Positions 20,522 to 29,367 of a stretch of DNA of 64,000 bases are shown here, one piece after another. Both the position numbers and the translations under genes were made by a program. A model generated the notes under the pieces. It searched no databases and was not told where the DNA came from. It worked only from the letters and a program-made list of their open reading frames with translations. Each line of letters starts with the position of its first letter. Position 1 is the stretch's first letter. This stretch comes from Candidatus Poribacteria bacterium (GTDB lineage: Bacteria > Poribacteria > WGA-4E > WGA-3G): positions 62,001 through 126,000 of the forward strand of contig PYJD01000034.1 of assembly GCA_003635315.1 (NCBI GenBank), given 5' to 3'.

Positions 20522-21134
20522 ATTCTTCTTGGAAGAGCCTTCTGCTGAGGAAGCATTAAGGTGTATCTTGCCGAAAATATTTTTACCAGATGTTATTTGT
20601 TTCTTCCATGCATTTGAAGGAAAGGATGATATGCTTGAAGAATTGCCGAAGTATTTGAAAGGACACCAATGGATACCTGATAACTGGCGAATTGTTGTGC
20701 TTATAGATGAAGATCGGAAAGACTGCCACGAGCTTAAGGTATTCTTAGAAAAAGCAGCACACGATGCGGGTTTTGTGACAAAATCCAGTACATCCACAGA
20801 CAAAGATTTTCAAATTGTCAATCGAATTGCAATAGAAGAGTTAGAAGCATGGTTTTTTGGAGATATTGAGGCTTTGCGTGCAGCGTACCCCAAAATCCCA
20901 AAAAACTTACAATTTAAGGCAAGATTCCGGAATCCTGATGCAATCCAAGGTGGGACGTCAGAAGCATTGAGTGACCTGCTAATTCAGAGAAAATACTTTA
21001 CAGGGCGGATACACAAACCTACGGTAGCACAAAACATTGCACAACACATGGAACTGAATAGGAACAGATCAAAAAGTTTTCAGGTGTTTGTTGATGGACT
21101 TAAAGCATGCGTAGGAGAGGAATTGTTGGTGTAA
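20511..21134 (+). CDS. DUF4276-like protein, partner of SEFIR-ATPase
   Basis: The start at 20511 (MHIKFFLEEP) is chosen because DUF4276 proteins begin with a short strand and acidic E-E-P/E-G-P-T-E loop; GGAGG at 20489-20493 is 17 bp upstream, slightly far. 207 residues. Seen: FLEEPSAEEAL, VVLIDEDRKDC (strand with acidic DxD-like turn) and an IAIEELEAWFFGD segment, which fit a TOPRIM-like fold with E and D clusters. DUF4276 genes usually follow AAA_21 ATPase genes, as here. The TAA stop overlaps the terminal repeat of a MITE. Confidence 0.72.
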   Translation: MHIKFFLEEPSAEEALRCILPKIFLPDVICFFHAFEGKDDMLEELPKYLKGHQWIPDNWRIVVLIDEDRKDCHELKVFLEKAAHDAGFVTKSSTSTDKDFQIVNRIAIEELEAWFFGDIEALRAAYPKIPKNLQFKARFRNPDAIQGGTSEALSDLLIQRKYFTGRIHKPTVAQNIAQHMELNRNRSKSFQVFVDGLKACVGEELLV

Positions 21135-21248
21135 TACCATTTCTGATATATAATGTCTCTCTTGTAGCATAAACTTTCCAGTTTGTGCCACATTCCGCTT
21201 CATTTCTAACAATAGGTAATGGAAAAAAAAATTAATAAGAAATGGTAT
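21134..21248. mobile_element. MITE-like element, family A, single-unit copy
   Basis: 115 bp with ends ATACCATTTCT (21134-21144) and AGAAATGGTAT (21238-21248). One internal unit with TTGTAGCATAAACTTTCC and AGTTTGTG, then CCACATTCCGCTTCATTTC. Its first base is the last base of the preceding stop codon, as at accA. Confidence 0.9.
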
Positions 21249-21363
21249 ATGAAGTTTAATTATTAAAATCGGTAATTCTAATTTACCGCTGCCCCGGTAG
21301 GTGCGGTTTGTAACCGCACCGGATTTCGTCAAGATATTACCGAATGATTAAATTAATCTTCAT
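21249..21363. mobile_element. MITE-like element, family B, between two family A copies
   Basis: 115 bp, ends ATGAAGTTTAATTATT and (inverted) ATGAAGATTAATTTAAT. Directly abuts a family A copy on each side with no intervening bases. Central palindrome GGTGCGG-TTTGTAA-CCGCACC. Confidence 0.85.
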
Positions 21364-21475
21364 ATACCATTTCGGATAAAGAATATCTCTCTTTGTAGCA
21401 TAAACTTTCCAGTTTGTGCCACATTCCGCTTCATTTCTAACAATAGGTAATAAAAAAAATAATAAAAAATGGTAT
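21364..21475. mobile_element. MITE-like element, family A, second single-unit copy
   Basis: 112 bp, ends ATACCATTTC and AAAAATGGTAT; interior identical in plan to 21134-21248 (TTTGTAGCATAAACTTTCC, CCACATTCCGCTTCATTTC). Ends 20 bp before the hsdR start codon. Confidence 0.88.
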
Positions 21476-21495
21476 AACTTGGTAAAGACAATAAT

Positions 21496-24400
21496 ATGAA
21501 TCTTGATAAGATCTACGAATCAGACATTGAAGAAACGACACTCGGTTGGCTTACCGACTTGGGTTATACTGTGTTACACGGTCCTGACATCTCCCCAGAC
21601 ACACCTAATGCTGAACGTTCTACCTACAAAGAAGTTGTTTTGATAAACCGCCTAAGAGATGCCGTTGCGCGCCTAAATCCAAACATACCTGCCGATGCAC
21701 AGCAAGAAGCAATACGCAAAGTGCTTAATCCAGATTCTCACACGTTGACTCAGAACAACCGGGTATTCCATCAGATGCTTGTTGACGGTATAGAGGTAGA
21801 ATATCGACAAACAGACGGGACTGTCCGCGGGGATCGTGTGCGTTTAGTCGATTTTGATACCCCAGAAAACAACGATTGGCTTGCAGTCAACCAGTTCACA
21901 GTCGTAGAAACAAGCGAATACCGTCCGGACATTGTGATGTTTGTCAACGGACTTCCCTTAGCCGTAATAGAACTCAAGAATCCCACTGACGAGAAAGCCA
22001 CTACCCTAACAGCATTTCGCCAAATCCAAACCTATAAACAGGAAATTTCAGCACTATTCACCTACAACGAAGTTATCGTTATCTCTGATGGATTAGAGGC
22101 ACGCATCGGGTCTTCAACTGCCGACACAGAATGGTTTCTACCGTGGAGAACAATTGAAGGGGAGAACGAAGCACCATCAACCGAATTAGAGTTAGAAATA
22201 TTGATTAAAGGTGTCTTTGACAAACGTCGTTTGTTGCGTTATCTTAAACACTTTATCGTCTTTGAAGAAACAGAGAGCGGAGCAATTGCCAAAAAGATCG
22301 CTGGTTATCACCAATTCCATGCCGTCCAAACCGCAGTTGAAGCGACATTAAAGGCGTCCTGTCCTGAAGGTAATCAACAGTGCGGTGTTGTTTGGCATAC
22401 GCAAGGTTCTGGCAAAAGCTTAACGATGGCTTTTTATGCGGGTAGCATCGTCCAACATCCGCAGATGGAAAACCCAACGTTTGTCGTTATAACTGATACA
22501 AACGATTTAGACGACCAACTGTTTGGCACATTTGCGCGATGTCACCAACTTTTACGACAAACACCCACACAAGCACAGAGCAGGCGGCACTTACGCGAAC
22601 TCCTAAATGTTGCCTCTGGTGGTGTAGTCTTTACTACGGTTCAGAAGTTTTTTACTGAAGGTGAGGAAACCCGTTTTCCGGAACTGTCCGATCGCCGAAA
22701 CATCGTGGTAATTGCTGACGAAGCGCACCGTAGCCAGTACGGTTTTATTGACGGGTTTGCCGCTCACATACGCAATGGTCTACCAAATGCGTCTTTTATC
22801 GGTTTTACCGGTACACCTGTTGAACTCACTGATCGTGATACTGTTGCTGTCTTTGGAAATTACATCAGCATCTACGATATCCAGCAAGCCGTTGATGATG
22901 GGGCAACTGTACCGATTTATTATGAAGGTCGCCTCGCCAAAATTGAACTTGATGAAGACGAAAAACCCCACATTGACCCAGAATTTGAGGAACTTACCGA
23001 AACCGAAGAGGTAACACAGAAGGAAAAACTCAAGTCTAAATGGGCACAACTTGAAGCGTTGGTAGGAACAGAAAAACGGTTAGGACTCATCGCAGATGAC
23101 ATAATTAAACACTTTGAAGAACGGTTAGAAACAATGGATGGTAAAGGGATGATTGTCTGTATGAGCCGTCGTATTTGCGTTGACCTCTACAATGCAATTA
23201 TTAAACTTCGTCCGAATTGGCACAACGATGATGACAAGGACGGTGAGATAAAAGTCGTCATGACTGGATCATCTTCTGATGAACCATCATGGCAACAACA
23301 TATTCGCAACAAAACACGACGAGAAGGGTTGGCAACCCGATTTAAGAATTCAGATGACCTGTTGAAACTTGTTATCGTTCGTGATATGTGGTTAACCGGC
23401 TTTGACGCGCCAAGTCTTCATACCATGTATGTCGACAAACCGATGCGTGGACATGGACTGATGCAGGCAATTGCACGTGTTAATCGTGTGTATGGTGATA
23501 AACCGGGTGGTTTAATAGTAGACTACATCGGACTTGCTTACCATCTGAAACAAGCAGTAGGTAATTACACCAAAAGTGGAGGGAAAGGTGACACTACACT
23601 TGACAAATCTGAAGCGGTTGCCGTAATGATGGAAAAGCATGAAATCTGCTGCAACTTGTTTCACGGATTTGACTGGTCATTGTGGATTACAGGGAACGCG
23701 GAAAATCGTCTCAGGTTGCTACCTGCAGCGCAGGAACATATCCTGCAACAAGAGAACGGGAAAGCGCGCTTGCTGGAAAATGTATCAGCACTAACAAAAT
23801 CATTTTCGTTGGCTGTTCCACATGAAAAAACAACCGAGATACGCGACGATGTATCCTTTTTTCAAGCAGTCAGAAAAGTCTTGGCTAAGCCATCAGCTGC
23901 AGAAGAAGCACAGTTGGATACAGCCGACCAAGCAATTAAGCAGTTGGTATCCAAAGCTGTTGTTCCGGAAGGTGTAGTTGATATATTCTCTGCGGCTGGA
24001 CTGGAAAAACCTGATGTTTCTATTCTCTCCGATGAATTCCTTGATGAAGTACAAGACCTACCCCATAAAAACGTTGCAGTTGAACTCTTGGAAAAACTCC
24101 TCAGCGGAGAAATTAAAACGCGCGCACAGAAAAACGTCGTCCAAAGCCGGTCATTTGCAGAAATGTTAGAACGATCAATCCGTTCCTATCAGAACCGAAC
24201 AGTTGAAGCTGCACAAGTTATTGAAGAACTTATTGAAATCGCAAGGGATATGCGTCAAGCGGAAGACCGAGGTGAAGAATTAGGATTATCAGAAGAGGAA
24301 TTAGCATTTTATGATGCACTCGAAACTAACGATTGTGCGGTTGAAGTACTCGGTGATGAAACCTTGAAAAACATCGCTATTGAGCTTGTAGAAACCGTCC

Positions 24401-24576
24401 GAAGAAGTGTGACCATAGACTGGACAATGAAAGAGAGTGTTCGTGCTAAGATAAGAATAGCGGTAAAACGTATCCTTCGTAGACACGGTTATCCACCTGA
24501 TAAACAAGAAAAAGCCACCCAAACTGTTTTAGAACAAGCCGAAGTATTATGTAAGGATTGGGTAATAGCAAATTGA
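21496..24576 (+). CDS. hsdR: Type I restriction endonuclease subunit R
   Basis: 1026-residue motor and nuclease subunit that translocates and cuts unmodified DNA. Seen: N-terminal PD-(D/E)XK nuclease with a [20 protein letters not shown] stretch (D...E-x-K), helicase motif I TQGSGKS (about 306), motif II DEAH in [20 protein letters not shown] (motif III), and the second RecA lobe with [10 protein letters not shown] and MQAIARVNR (motif VI). The C-terminal helical domain is complete. It is separated from the hsdM-hsdS block by 6.8 kb: two SEFIR genes, a DUF4276 gene and three MITEs. Confidence 0.96.
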   Translation: MNLDKIYESDIEETTLGWLTDLGYTVLHGPDISPDTPNAERSTYKEVVLINRLRDAVARLNPNIPADAQQEAIRKVLNPDSHTLTQNNRVFHQMLVDGIEVEYRQTDGTVRGDRVRLVDFDTPENNDWLAVNQFTVVETSEYRPDIVMFVNGLPLAVIELKNPTDEKATTLTAFRQIQTYKQEISALFTYNEVIVISDGLEARIGSSTADTEWFLPWRTIEGENEAPSTELELEILIKGVFDKRRLLRYLKHFIVFEETESGAIAKKIAGYHQFHAVQTAVEATLKASCPEGNQQCGVVWHTQGSGKSLTMAFYAGSIVQHPQMENPTFVVITDTNDLDDQLFGTFARCHQLLRQTPTQAQSRRHLRELLNVASGGVVFTTVQKFFTEGEETRFPELSDRRNIVVIADEAHRSQYGFIDGFAAHIRNGLPNASFIGFTGTPVELTDRDTVAVFGNYISIYDIQQAVDDGATVPIYYEGRLAKIELDEDEKPHIDPEFEELTETEEVTQKEKLKSKWAQLEALVGTEKRLGLIADDIIKHFEERLETMDGKGMIVCMSRRICVDLYNAIIKLRPNWHNDDDKDGEIKVVMTGSSSDEPSWQQHIRNKTRREGLATRFKNSDDLLKLVIVRDMWLTGFDAPSLHTMYVDKPMRGHGLMQAIARVNRVYGDKPGGLIVDYIGLAYHLKQAVGNYTKSGGKGDTTLDKSEAVAVMMEKHEICCNLFHGFDWSLWITGNAENRLRLLPAAQEHILQQENGKARLLENVSALTKSFSLAVPHEKTTEIRDDVSFFQAVRKVLAKPSAAEEAQLDTADQAIKQLVSKAVVPEGVVDIFSAAGLEKPDVSILSDEFLDEVQDLPHKNVAVELLEKLLSGEIKTRAQKNVVQSRSFAEMLERSIRSYQNRTVEAAQVIEELIEIARDMRQAEDRGEELGLSEEELAFYDALETNDCAVEVLGDETLKNIAIELVETVRRSVTIDWTMKESVRAKIRIAVKRILRRHGYPPDKQEKATQTVLEQAEVLCKDWVIAN

Positions 24577-24799
24577 AAACAACCTTCCAACATTCTGTGA
24601 AAACTTTAATTCTGTTCATTTAATTTAAAATCAAAACAGAAATTCTTGTTTACGAACATACTCAATAACACAAAGACATTCAATTTTCCAGTTTAACCAA
24701 ACGATTATAATACCATTCCCAATTCATAAACTCTCTTTTTTGTAGCACAAACTTTCAGTTTGTGTCTTCCCTGTTTCATTGTAAACAACTCAACACAAA
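24577..24799. repeat. Spacer with partial family A repeat unit
   Basis: Contains one terminal repeat (ATACCATTCCC at 24710) and one internal unit whose core is the perfect hairpin CACAAACT-TTC-AGTTTGTG (24746-24764). No matching right end was found, so it is a fragment. It shows the probable ancestral form of the units at 4540 and 10080. Confidence 0.65.
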
Positions 24800-24971
24800 A
24801 CCCTCCCTTAAACTAAAATATTTACAAATTAAAATAAAAAATAATGAAGAAAATCTATACACGAACAACTAAAGTAACATATGTGAAAAATAAGCTTGCA
24901 AATACATTATGCATATGTTATAATATTTTTGTATATAATAGGATATATAAGAAATATAAGGTTATTATGTT

Positions 24972-25127
24972 ATGATATACTATGAATCCAAATCTAAAAT
25001 GATAAATATTAGGAAATTCTATATAATCCTTTTACCCTACTCTGTTTATAGCAGATTGAGCAAAAAACACAGTTTTCAAGTTTTTCAAATTATTAAAAAA
25101 TCACCTGTTTGTAATGATACGCTATGA
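24972..25127 (+). CDS. Small ORF1 of the 1.4-kb repeated element
   Basis: 51 codons, starting MIYYESKSKMINIR and ending with SPVCNDTL. The same frame is intact in the other element copy at 59420-59575 with roughly equal numbers of silent and replacement differences. Basic and aromatic; no domain recognised. Its stop codon overlaps the start of a second frame that is truncated by a stop in this copy. It may be a real gene of the element or a chance frame. Confidence 0.35.
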   Translation: MIYYESKSKMINIRKFYIILLPYSVYSRLSKKHSFQVFQIIKKSPVCNDTL

Positions 25128-25404
25128 ACACAGGTCCAGACTTACTGAAAGGCACTTCAAAATCGGATATTTTTAAAACCGACTAAAAAAACTTGAAAAA
25201 CTAAAAAACGAGGATATCAAATCACTAATTGACACTTATGGTGGATATAAAAATGAAACTAACAGACGACATAAAGAAAATAAAAGAAAGTTTTACTACA
25301 CCACCCTCCACTGGACTAAGATGGATGATACAAAGTTTGGAAATCATAATGAATCAATTTATTAACAATTGTGAAAATATAGCACAAAAACAGAAATAAC
25401 ACAA
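25114..25404 (+). pseudogene. Relics of small ORF2 and ORF3 of the repeated element
   Basis: Counterparts of 59314-59433 and 59021-59293. ORF2 begins MIRYEHRSRLTERHF at 25114 but meets TAA after 20 codons, beyond which NRLKKLEKLKNEDIKSL is still readable. ORF3 begins MKLTDDIKKIKES at 25254 and stops after about 49 codons where the other copy reads on. Decay fits an inactive element copy. Confidence 0.45.
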
Positions 25405-26190
25405 AAACGAGAAAATTCGTAATTTTACTTTCTTCAATATTTGGGGCAATAAACCCAGTACAGTACTGGGATGAAAGCCACAATTATACCGTAAATCAAT
25501 GACACACGATGTGACAAAAAGTGTAACTTTTTCCCGTTTTTCGATGCTTTATAAATCACTGAACCGAAACACTTGAGAAGAGATTGATAACCAAAATAAA
25601 TTAACGATTAAGTAATTAATAGAAATGGCATAAGTATAAAAGCTTATAGGTGACAAATTAGGTTAACATAAATATCAGGACTTACCCCGAAATAAATATT
25701 CGGATAAAAGATAGGGAAAGATGGAACCCACCATCCAAGTTCCACCCTTCCAATCTTCCAATTCCGTACTTTTATGGGAAGTATATAATTAGAAAATAAA
25801 TGGTGATTATCTATAAAAACGATCCTAAATACAAAGACATTAATTATGTCAAAAATCTGCTTTAATATGCAGTTTGAAAAACACAAAATCAGCACTGACA
25901 ACAAAAACACAAAATCACACTTTTAAGAAATTCTGATAAAGTCAATTTTAAGCGGGGTAAAGTCAGTCTATGACAGAGGTTAGAAGGGTAATTTACACCA
26001 ATTTAAATCCTACAGAATGTAGGAAAAAGTGTAACTTTTTTCCCTTTTTTGTCACCTTTCAACGCATTGAGTAAATCAACATTTTCACGATTTATTATCA
26101 GGGAATTTAGGATTAAAGGGCTGTTTTTGCACCCTATTCGTTTGTCTGGATATTAGGATTAAATGTTCAATTTACGACTATGAATTCTAA

Positions 26191-26423
26191 TCTTATTTCT
26201 AAATGAAAATGTCTCTTTTTTATGCATAACCTTTAGGTAGTGCAGTATGGAGGTGACATCCTACATAAACCTGTAATACGGCATCATTTCTTAGAAACGG
26301 TATTAGATGCCAGAGCATTCGTGAAATGCGACGCGATTCGGAGATCGCACCTACAGAAGAAAGCAATATCGGAATGTATTTAATCGAAAAACAGAATCGC
26401 TCTGTTCAATAGTCAGTAGATTC
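26191..26423. other. Spacer, no gene recognised
   Basis: 233 bp between the repeated element and the promoter of the STAS gene. A weak inverted pair (AATACGGCATCATTTCT and TAGAAACGGTATT, 26276-26307) recalls the ends of the MITE families, but no interior unit is present. Confidence 0.4.
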
Positions 26424-26452
26424 TTGACATAACTACAAGGATTCGTTATACT
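26424..26452 (+). promoter_or_regulatory. Predicted sigma-70 promoter of STAS gene
   Basis: TTGACA (26424-26429) and TATACT (26447-26452) are separated by exactly 17 bp, a near-perfect consensus. Transcription would start near 26459, leaving a leader of about 170 nt before the ATG at 26628. Confidence 0.65.
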
Positions 26453-26525
26453 AACGGTATTAAACTATCTCCGCGTTTATAGTGGATTTATATTTTACTA
26501 TACATTACTCATTCCTGCGGTGAAT

Positions 26526-26556
26526 CGATGGTAAGTATACTTACGGAATTCATCGG
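26526..26556 (+). promoter_or_regulatory. Palindrome in leader of STAS gene
   Basis: Perfect 14-bp palindrome GTAAGTATACTTAC (26531-26544), flanked by CGATG (26526-26530) and CATCG (26551-26555), which can extend the stem. Could be an operator or a leader hairpin. Confidence 0.45.
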
Positions 26557-26627
26557 GGAAACGCACTCATCGGGAATTGTTATTTACCTGACACACCGTA
26601 AATGCGGAATATTTATAAGGAAAAAAT

Positions 26628-26987
26628 ATGTTAGCAGAAATTCGTCATAGAGAAGGTGTAATTGTTATACGTCCCACAGGTCGTATGATTGGTCCAGCCA
26701 ATGTTGAAATTAGACAACAAATACATGAAGAACTTGAGGAACACTTCGATTCCCCAAATGTTATATTTAACCTTGAAGAAGTTACACGGATGGATAGTAG
26801 TGGTTTAGGCACACTTGTTTCAGTTCACGTTACGATCACACGTAAAGGTGGACGGACTGCCCTGGTAAACGCAGGAGCACATATTCGAAATCTACTCGTT
26901 CTTGGAAGATTAGCAACTGTCTTTGAGAATTATGATAGTGAAGAAGAAGCTATACTTGAACTAAGTGCTGATAATCCAGACAAATAG
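26628..26987 (+). CDS. STAS-domain anti-sigma factor antagonist
   Basis: 119 residues, a single STAS domain of the SpoIIAA/RsbV type. These proteins bind an anti-sigma kinase and are switched off by phosphorylation of a serine. The site is present: R-M-D-S-S-G-L-G at 54-61 with the candidate phospho-acceptor S57. RBS AAGGAAA lies 6 bp upstream. No cognate RsbW-type kinase or PP2C phosphatase is next to it; its partner must be elsewhere. A long leader with a palindrome and a strong promoter precede it. Confidence 0.9.
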   Translation: MLAEIRHREGVIVIRPTGRMIGPANVEIRQQIHEELEEHFDSPNVIFNLEEVTRMDSSGLGTLVSVHVTITRKGGRTALVNAGAHIRNLLVLGRLATVFENYDSEEEAILELSADNPDK

Positions 26988-27073
26988 ATTAGTTTTCTTT
27001 TATGTTTTTACTGTCCACATAGCAATAATACCTAACATCTATAATTAGCAAGATCGGTTTTTTAAGGAGATTC

Positions 27074-28237
27074 ATGGCAAATCAGAACGACCTAACACTT
27101 ACAGTCAACGCAGATTTCCACAACCGGGATGGGTGTCCTGTTGTCGTTAACACAGACCATCCCGGTGTAAGTGAACTTATCGACCAAGATGTCATTTTAA
27201 CTGATTCAGAAACCGGAGATGTTATAGCAGCCCAGTGCTATGCCAGCGATGACGGAGAATCTACATCTTTAGCATGGATACTTAATGATCTCAACGCAGA
27301 AACCTCTCGAACCTATTCACTCTCTGCGGGAACTGTTCCGCAAGAAGCAGGGGTTGCGTTAAACAACGAAGCAGAATCAATTGACATCACTCTTAATGGC
27401 AGACATTTTACAACATTTCGCTATGCCAAATCACAATACCGTCCCTATTTCTTCCCTGTTTTAGGTCCAAACGGTTGCGAAGTGACTCGCGGAGAAACAA
27501 GCGAAATCTCCAAAGACCATGTCCATCACCGATCACTCTATGTAGCATACGGTGAAGTGAATGATGTTGATTTGTGGGGAGAAGGTGCAAATTCCGGTAG
27601 AGTCGTTCATCAAGGTTTCACACAACAACACGGTGGCTCGGTTCTCAGTAGAATTTATACAGATAACAATTGGGAAACTAAAGATGGAACAGTCTTGATG
27701 ACCGATAAACAGAACTTCCGCATCTACAACCTACCGGAAGATGGATCATTCGTTGATCTTGATTTAAGCTTTATCGCCTCGGCAGGAGATGTACACTTTG
27801 GTGATACGAAAGAGGGTGGCATCATGTCAATTCGGGTACATCCATCAATGAATGCCTCAGATGGAGGTAAAATTGAAAACGCATTCGGTGGAATCAACGA
27901 AGGTGAAACTTGGGGTAAACGCGCTAACTGGTGTGATTATTCTGGGGTTGTTGATGACACGCCAGTAGGGATTGCAGTATTCGACCATATTGTAAATCCA
28001 CGGTATCCAACCTATTGGCACGTTCGCAATTATGGATTAATGGGAAGTAATATCTTTGGGGGAGGTACATTTGAGCGCGACCCAGCCAAAGATGGTTCTT
28101 ACATCCTTAAAGATGGTGAGGAAATGCACTTCAGGTTCCGTGTATTGATTCATGCCGGTGATGCAACTGAAGGTAAGGTTGCACAAAAATATCACGACTT
28201 CATCAATCCACCAACTGTAGAATTTTCCCAAGATTAA
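27074..28237 (+). CDS. DUF6807 (PmoA-like) family protein
   Basis: 387-residue protein of the family once labelled 'methane oxygenase PmoA', now DUF6807, common in sugar-catabolic clusters of Planctomycetes-like and poribacterial genomes. Seen: RPYFFPVLGPNGCEVTRGE, then D-H-V-H-H-R-S-L (about 152-159), WGEGANSGRV, and HPSMNASDGG plus YWHVRNYGLMGSNIFGG near the end. The paired histidines of DHVHHRS are the most conserved point of the family. No signal peptide. The next gene, a Gfo/Idh/MocA oxidoreductase, follows after 47 bp, the usual partner. Confidence 0.82.
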   Translation: MANQNDLTLTVNADFHNRDGCPVVVNTDHPGVSELIDQDVILTDSETGDVIAAQCYASDDGESTSLAWILNDLNAETSRTYSLSAGTVPQEAGVALNNEAESIDITLNGRHFTTFRYAKSQYRPYFFPVLGPNGCEVTRGETSEISKDHVHHRSLYVAYGEVNDVDLWGEGANSGRVVHQGFTQQHGGSVLSRIYTDNNWETKDGTVLMTDKQNFRIYNLPEDGSFVDLDLSFIASAGDVHFGDTKEGGIMSIRVHPSMNASDGGKIENAFGGINEGETWGKRANWCDYSGVVDDTPVGIAVFDHIVNPRYPTYWHVRNYGLMGSNIFGGGTFERDPAKDGSYILKDGEEMHFRFRVLIHAGDATEGKVAQKYHDFINPPTVEFSQD

Positions 28238-28284
28238 TTTATACGAATTGATCAAACTGTTTTGACTTCCAAAGGAGACTGAAT

Positions 28285-29352
28285 ATGCCAATACCTACCA
28301 TTCATGTTGGCTGCACACATTTTGCACACGGACGTTTACAGGCACAAGTCAATACCCACAATCTTGAACCTGTTGCCTGTGTGGACATCAATCTTGAGGC
28401 TGCAAAGAACGGAGTTGAATCAATAGATGGGGCAGCAGAAGGTTTATCAGAACGCATTTATACAACGATAACCGAAGCAAAAGAGAAACATGAAGCCGAA
28501 GCATGTCTGATCTATGCATCAACAACAGTCCATGCCCAACTAATCGTTGAAAGTTTAAATCTCGGTATGCACACCCTCTGTGTAAAACCGATCGCGACAA
28601 CCCAAGCAGAATTTCACGATATAATTCAAGCACACAAAGCAAATCCTGGAACAATTTTGGTTCAAGGACAAAACAAACGTTGGAATCCTGCTGCTGCGAA
28701 AATGCGGGAATGGCTCAGAGAAGATGATGGTATAGGTGAAATGTTGGGTGGAGAATGTCGATTCTGGATACGACAAAATCTATTTACCGGTCCCGATTCT
28801 CGACAACCAGATGCCTATGTGGATGGACTCTATTTCCATGCTGGTTGTAGCCATCAGCTTGACCAACTTGTTGCTGCTAAAGGACTCCCAAAATATGTTA
28901 CAGCACATGTACATAACCGCCGTGATCCCGATTTAGGACAGATAGAAGCATGGGGAACAGCTGGTGGTAATGCCTTGATGGAATATGCCAATGGTGCTCC
29001 ATTTACATATGCTGGTACGCGTGCTGGACACATGGGCGCATTTGGATGGAGCGGTAGTTGGACATTCCATGGTGAAGAAGGAGACATACGCCGAGATGGT
29101 GGACACTTGCAACTCTTCCGAACTGGAAAAGAAATTGAAAACATCACACTACAAGATCTACACGGAGGTCTGATTGAAGACGACAGGCTCCAATTTGATG
29201 CTTTCGGTGAAGCTATCACTACTGGGAAAGACCGTGAGTGGATACAGGATACCACATTAGGCACATGGATATTGATGGAAGCATGTAACGAATCTGCTCG
29301 AACACACGAACGCGTTGATGTAGAAGCATTTGCAGCGAAGATGTTAGGATAA
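28285..29352 (+). CDS. Gfo/Idh/MocA family oxidoreductase
   Basis: 355 residues. NAD(P)-dependent dehydrogenase with an N-terminal Rossmann fold and C-terminal alpha/beta substrate domain. Seen: a start IHVGCTHFAHGRLQAQV, acidic residue at the second strand end (VACVDIN), then the family motif CVKPIATT (EKP-like, Lys about 99) and QGQNKRWNPA. RBS AAAGGAG precedes the ATG. Clustered with DUF6807 upstream and gamma-glutamyltransferase 15 bp downstream, suggesting co-transcription. Substrate, probably a sugar or polyol, cannot be deduced. Confidence 0.88.
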   Translation: MPIPTIHVGCTHFAHGRLQAQVNTHNLEPVACVDINLEAAKNGVESIDGAAEGLSERIYTTITEAKEKHEAEACLIYASTTVHAQLIVESLNLGMHTLCVKPIATTQAEFHDIIQAHKANPGTILVQGQNKRWNPAAAKMREWLREDDGIGEMLGGECRFWIRQNLFTGPDSRQPDAYVDGLYFHAGCSHQLDQLVAAKGLPKYVTAHVHNRRDPDLGQIEAWGTAGGNALMEYANGAPFTYAGTRAGHMGAFGWSGSWTFHGEEGDIRRDGGHLQLFRTGKEIENITLQDLHGGLIEDDRLQFDAFGEAITTGKDREWIQDTTLGTWILMEACNESARTHERVDVEAFAAKMLG

Positions 29353-29367
29353 TACGGAGGATTCCCA

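Larger units (their letters stand above)
24800..26190 (+). mobile_element. 1.4-kb repeated element, decayed copy (inverted partner at 58404-59755)
   Basis: Very AT-rich segment homologous, in opposite orientation, to 58404-59755. Matching blocks include GTGAAAAATAAG at 24882, TTTATAGCAGATTGA at 25046, CACAGTTTTCAAGTTTTTCA at 25067, AGTACAGTACTGG at 25453, GTAGGAAAAAGTGTAAC at 26016 and TTTGTCTGGATATTAGG at 26140. Of the small reading frames in the other copy, only the first (24972-25127) is intact here; the others carry stops. No transposase motif was recognised. Confidence 0.8.

Noticed and set aside
12685-24576. BREX, DISARM or Zorya system
   Set aside because: No BrxC/PglX/PglZ, DrmA/B or ZorA/B-like sequences; the locus is a type I R-M system with SEFIR and DUF4276 additions.
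24577-26190. Prophage or IS with transposase
   Set aside because: No transposase, integrase or phage structural motif in any frame; only small lysine-rich frames shared by two copies.
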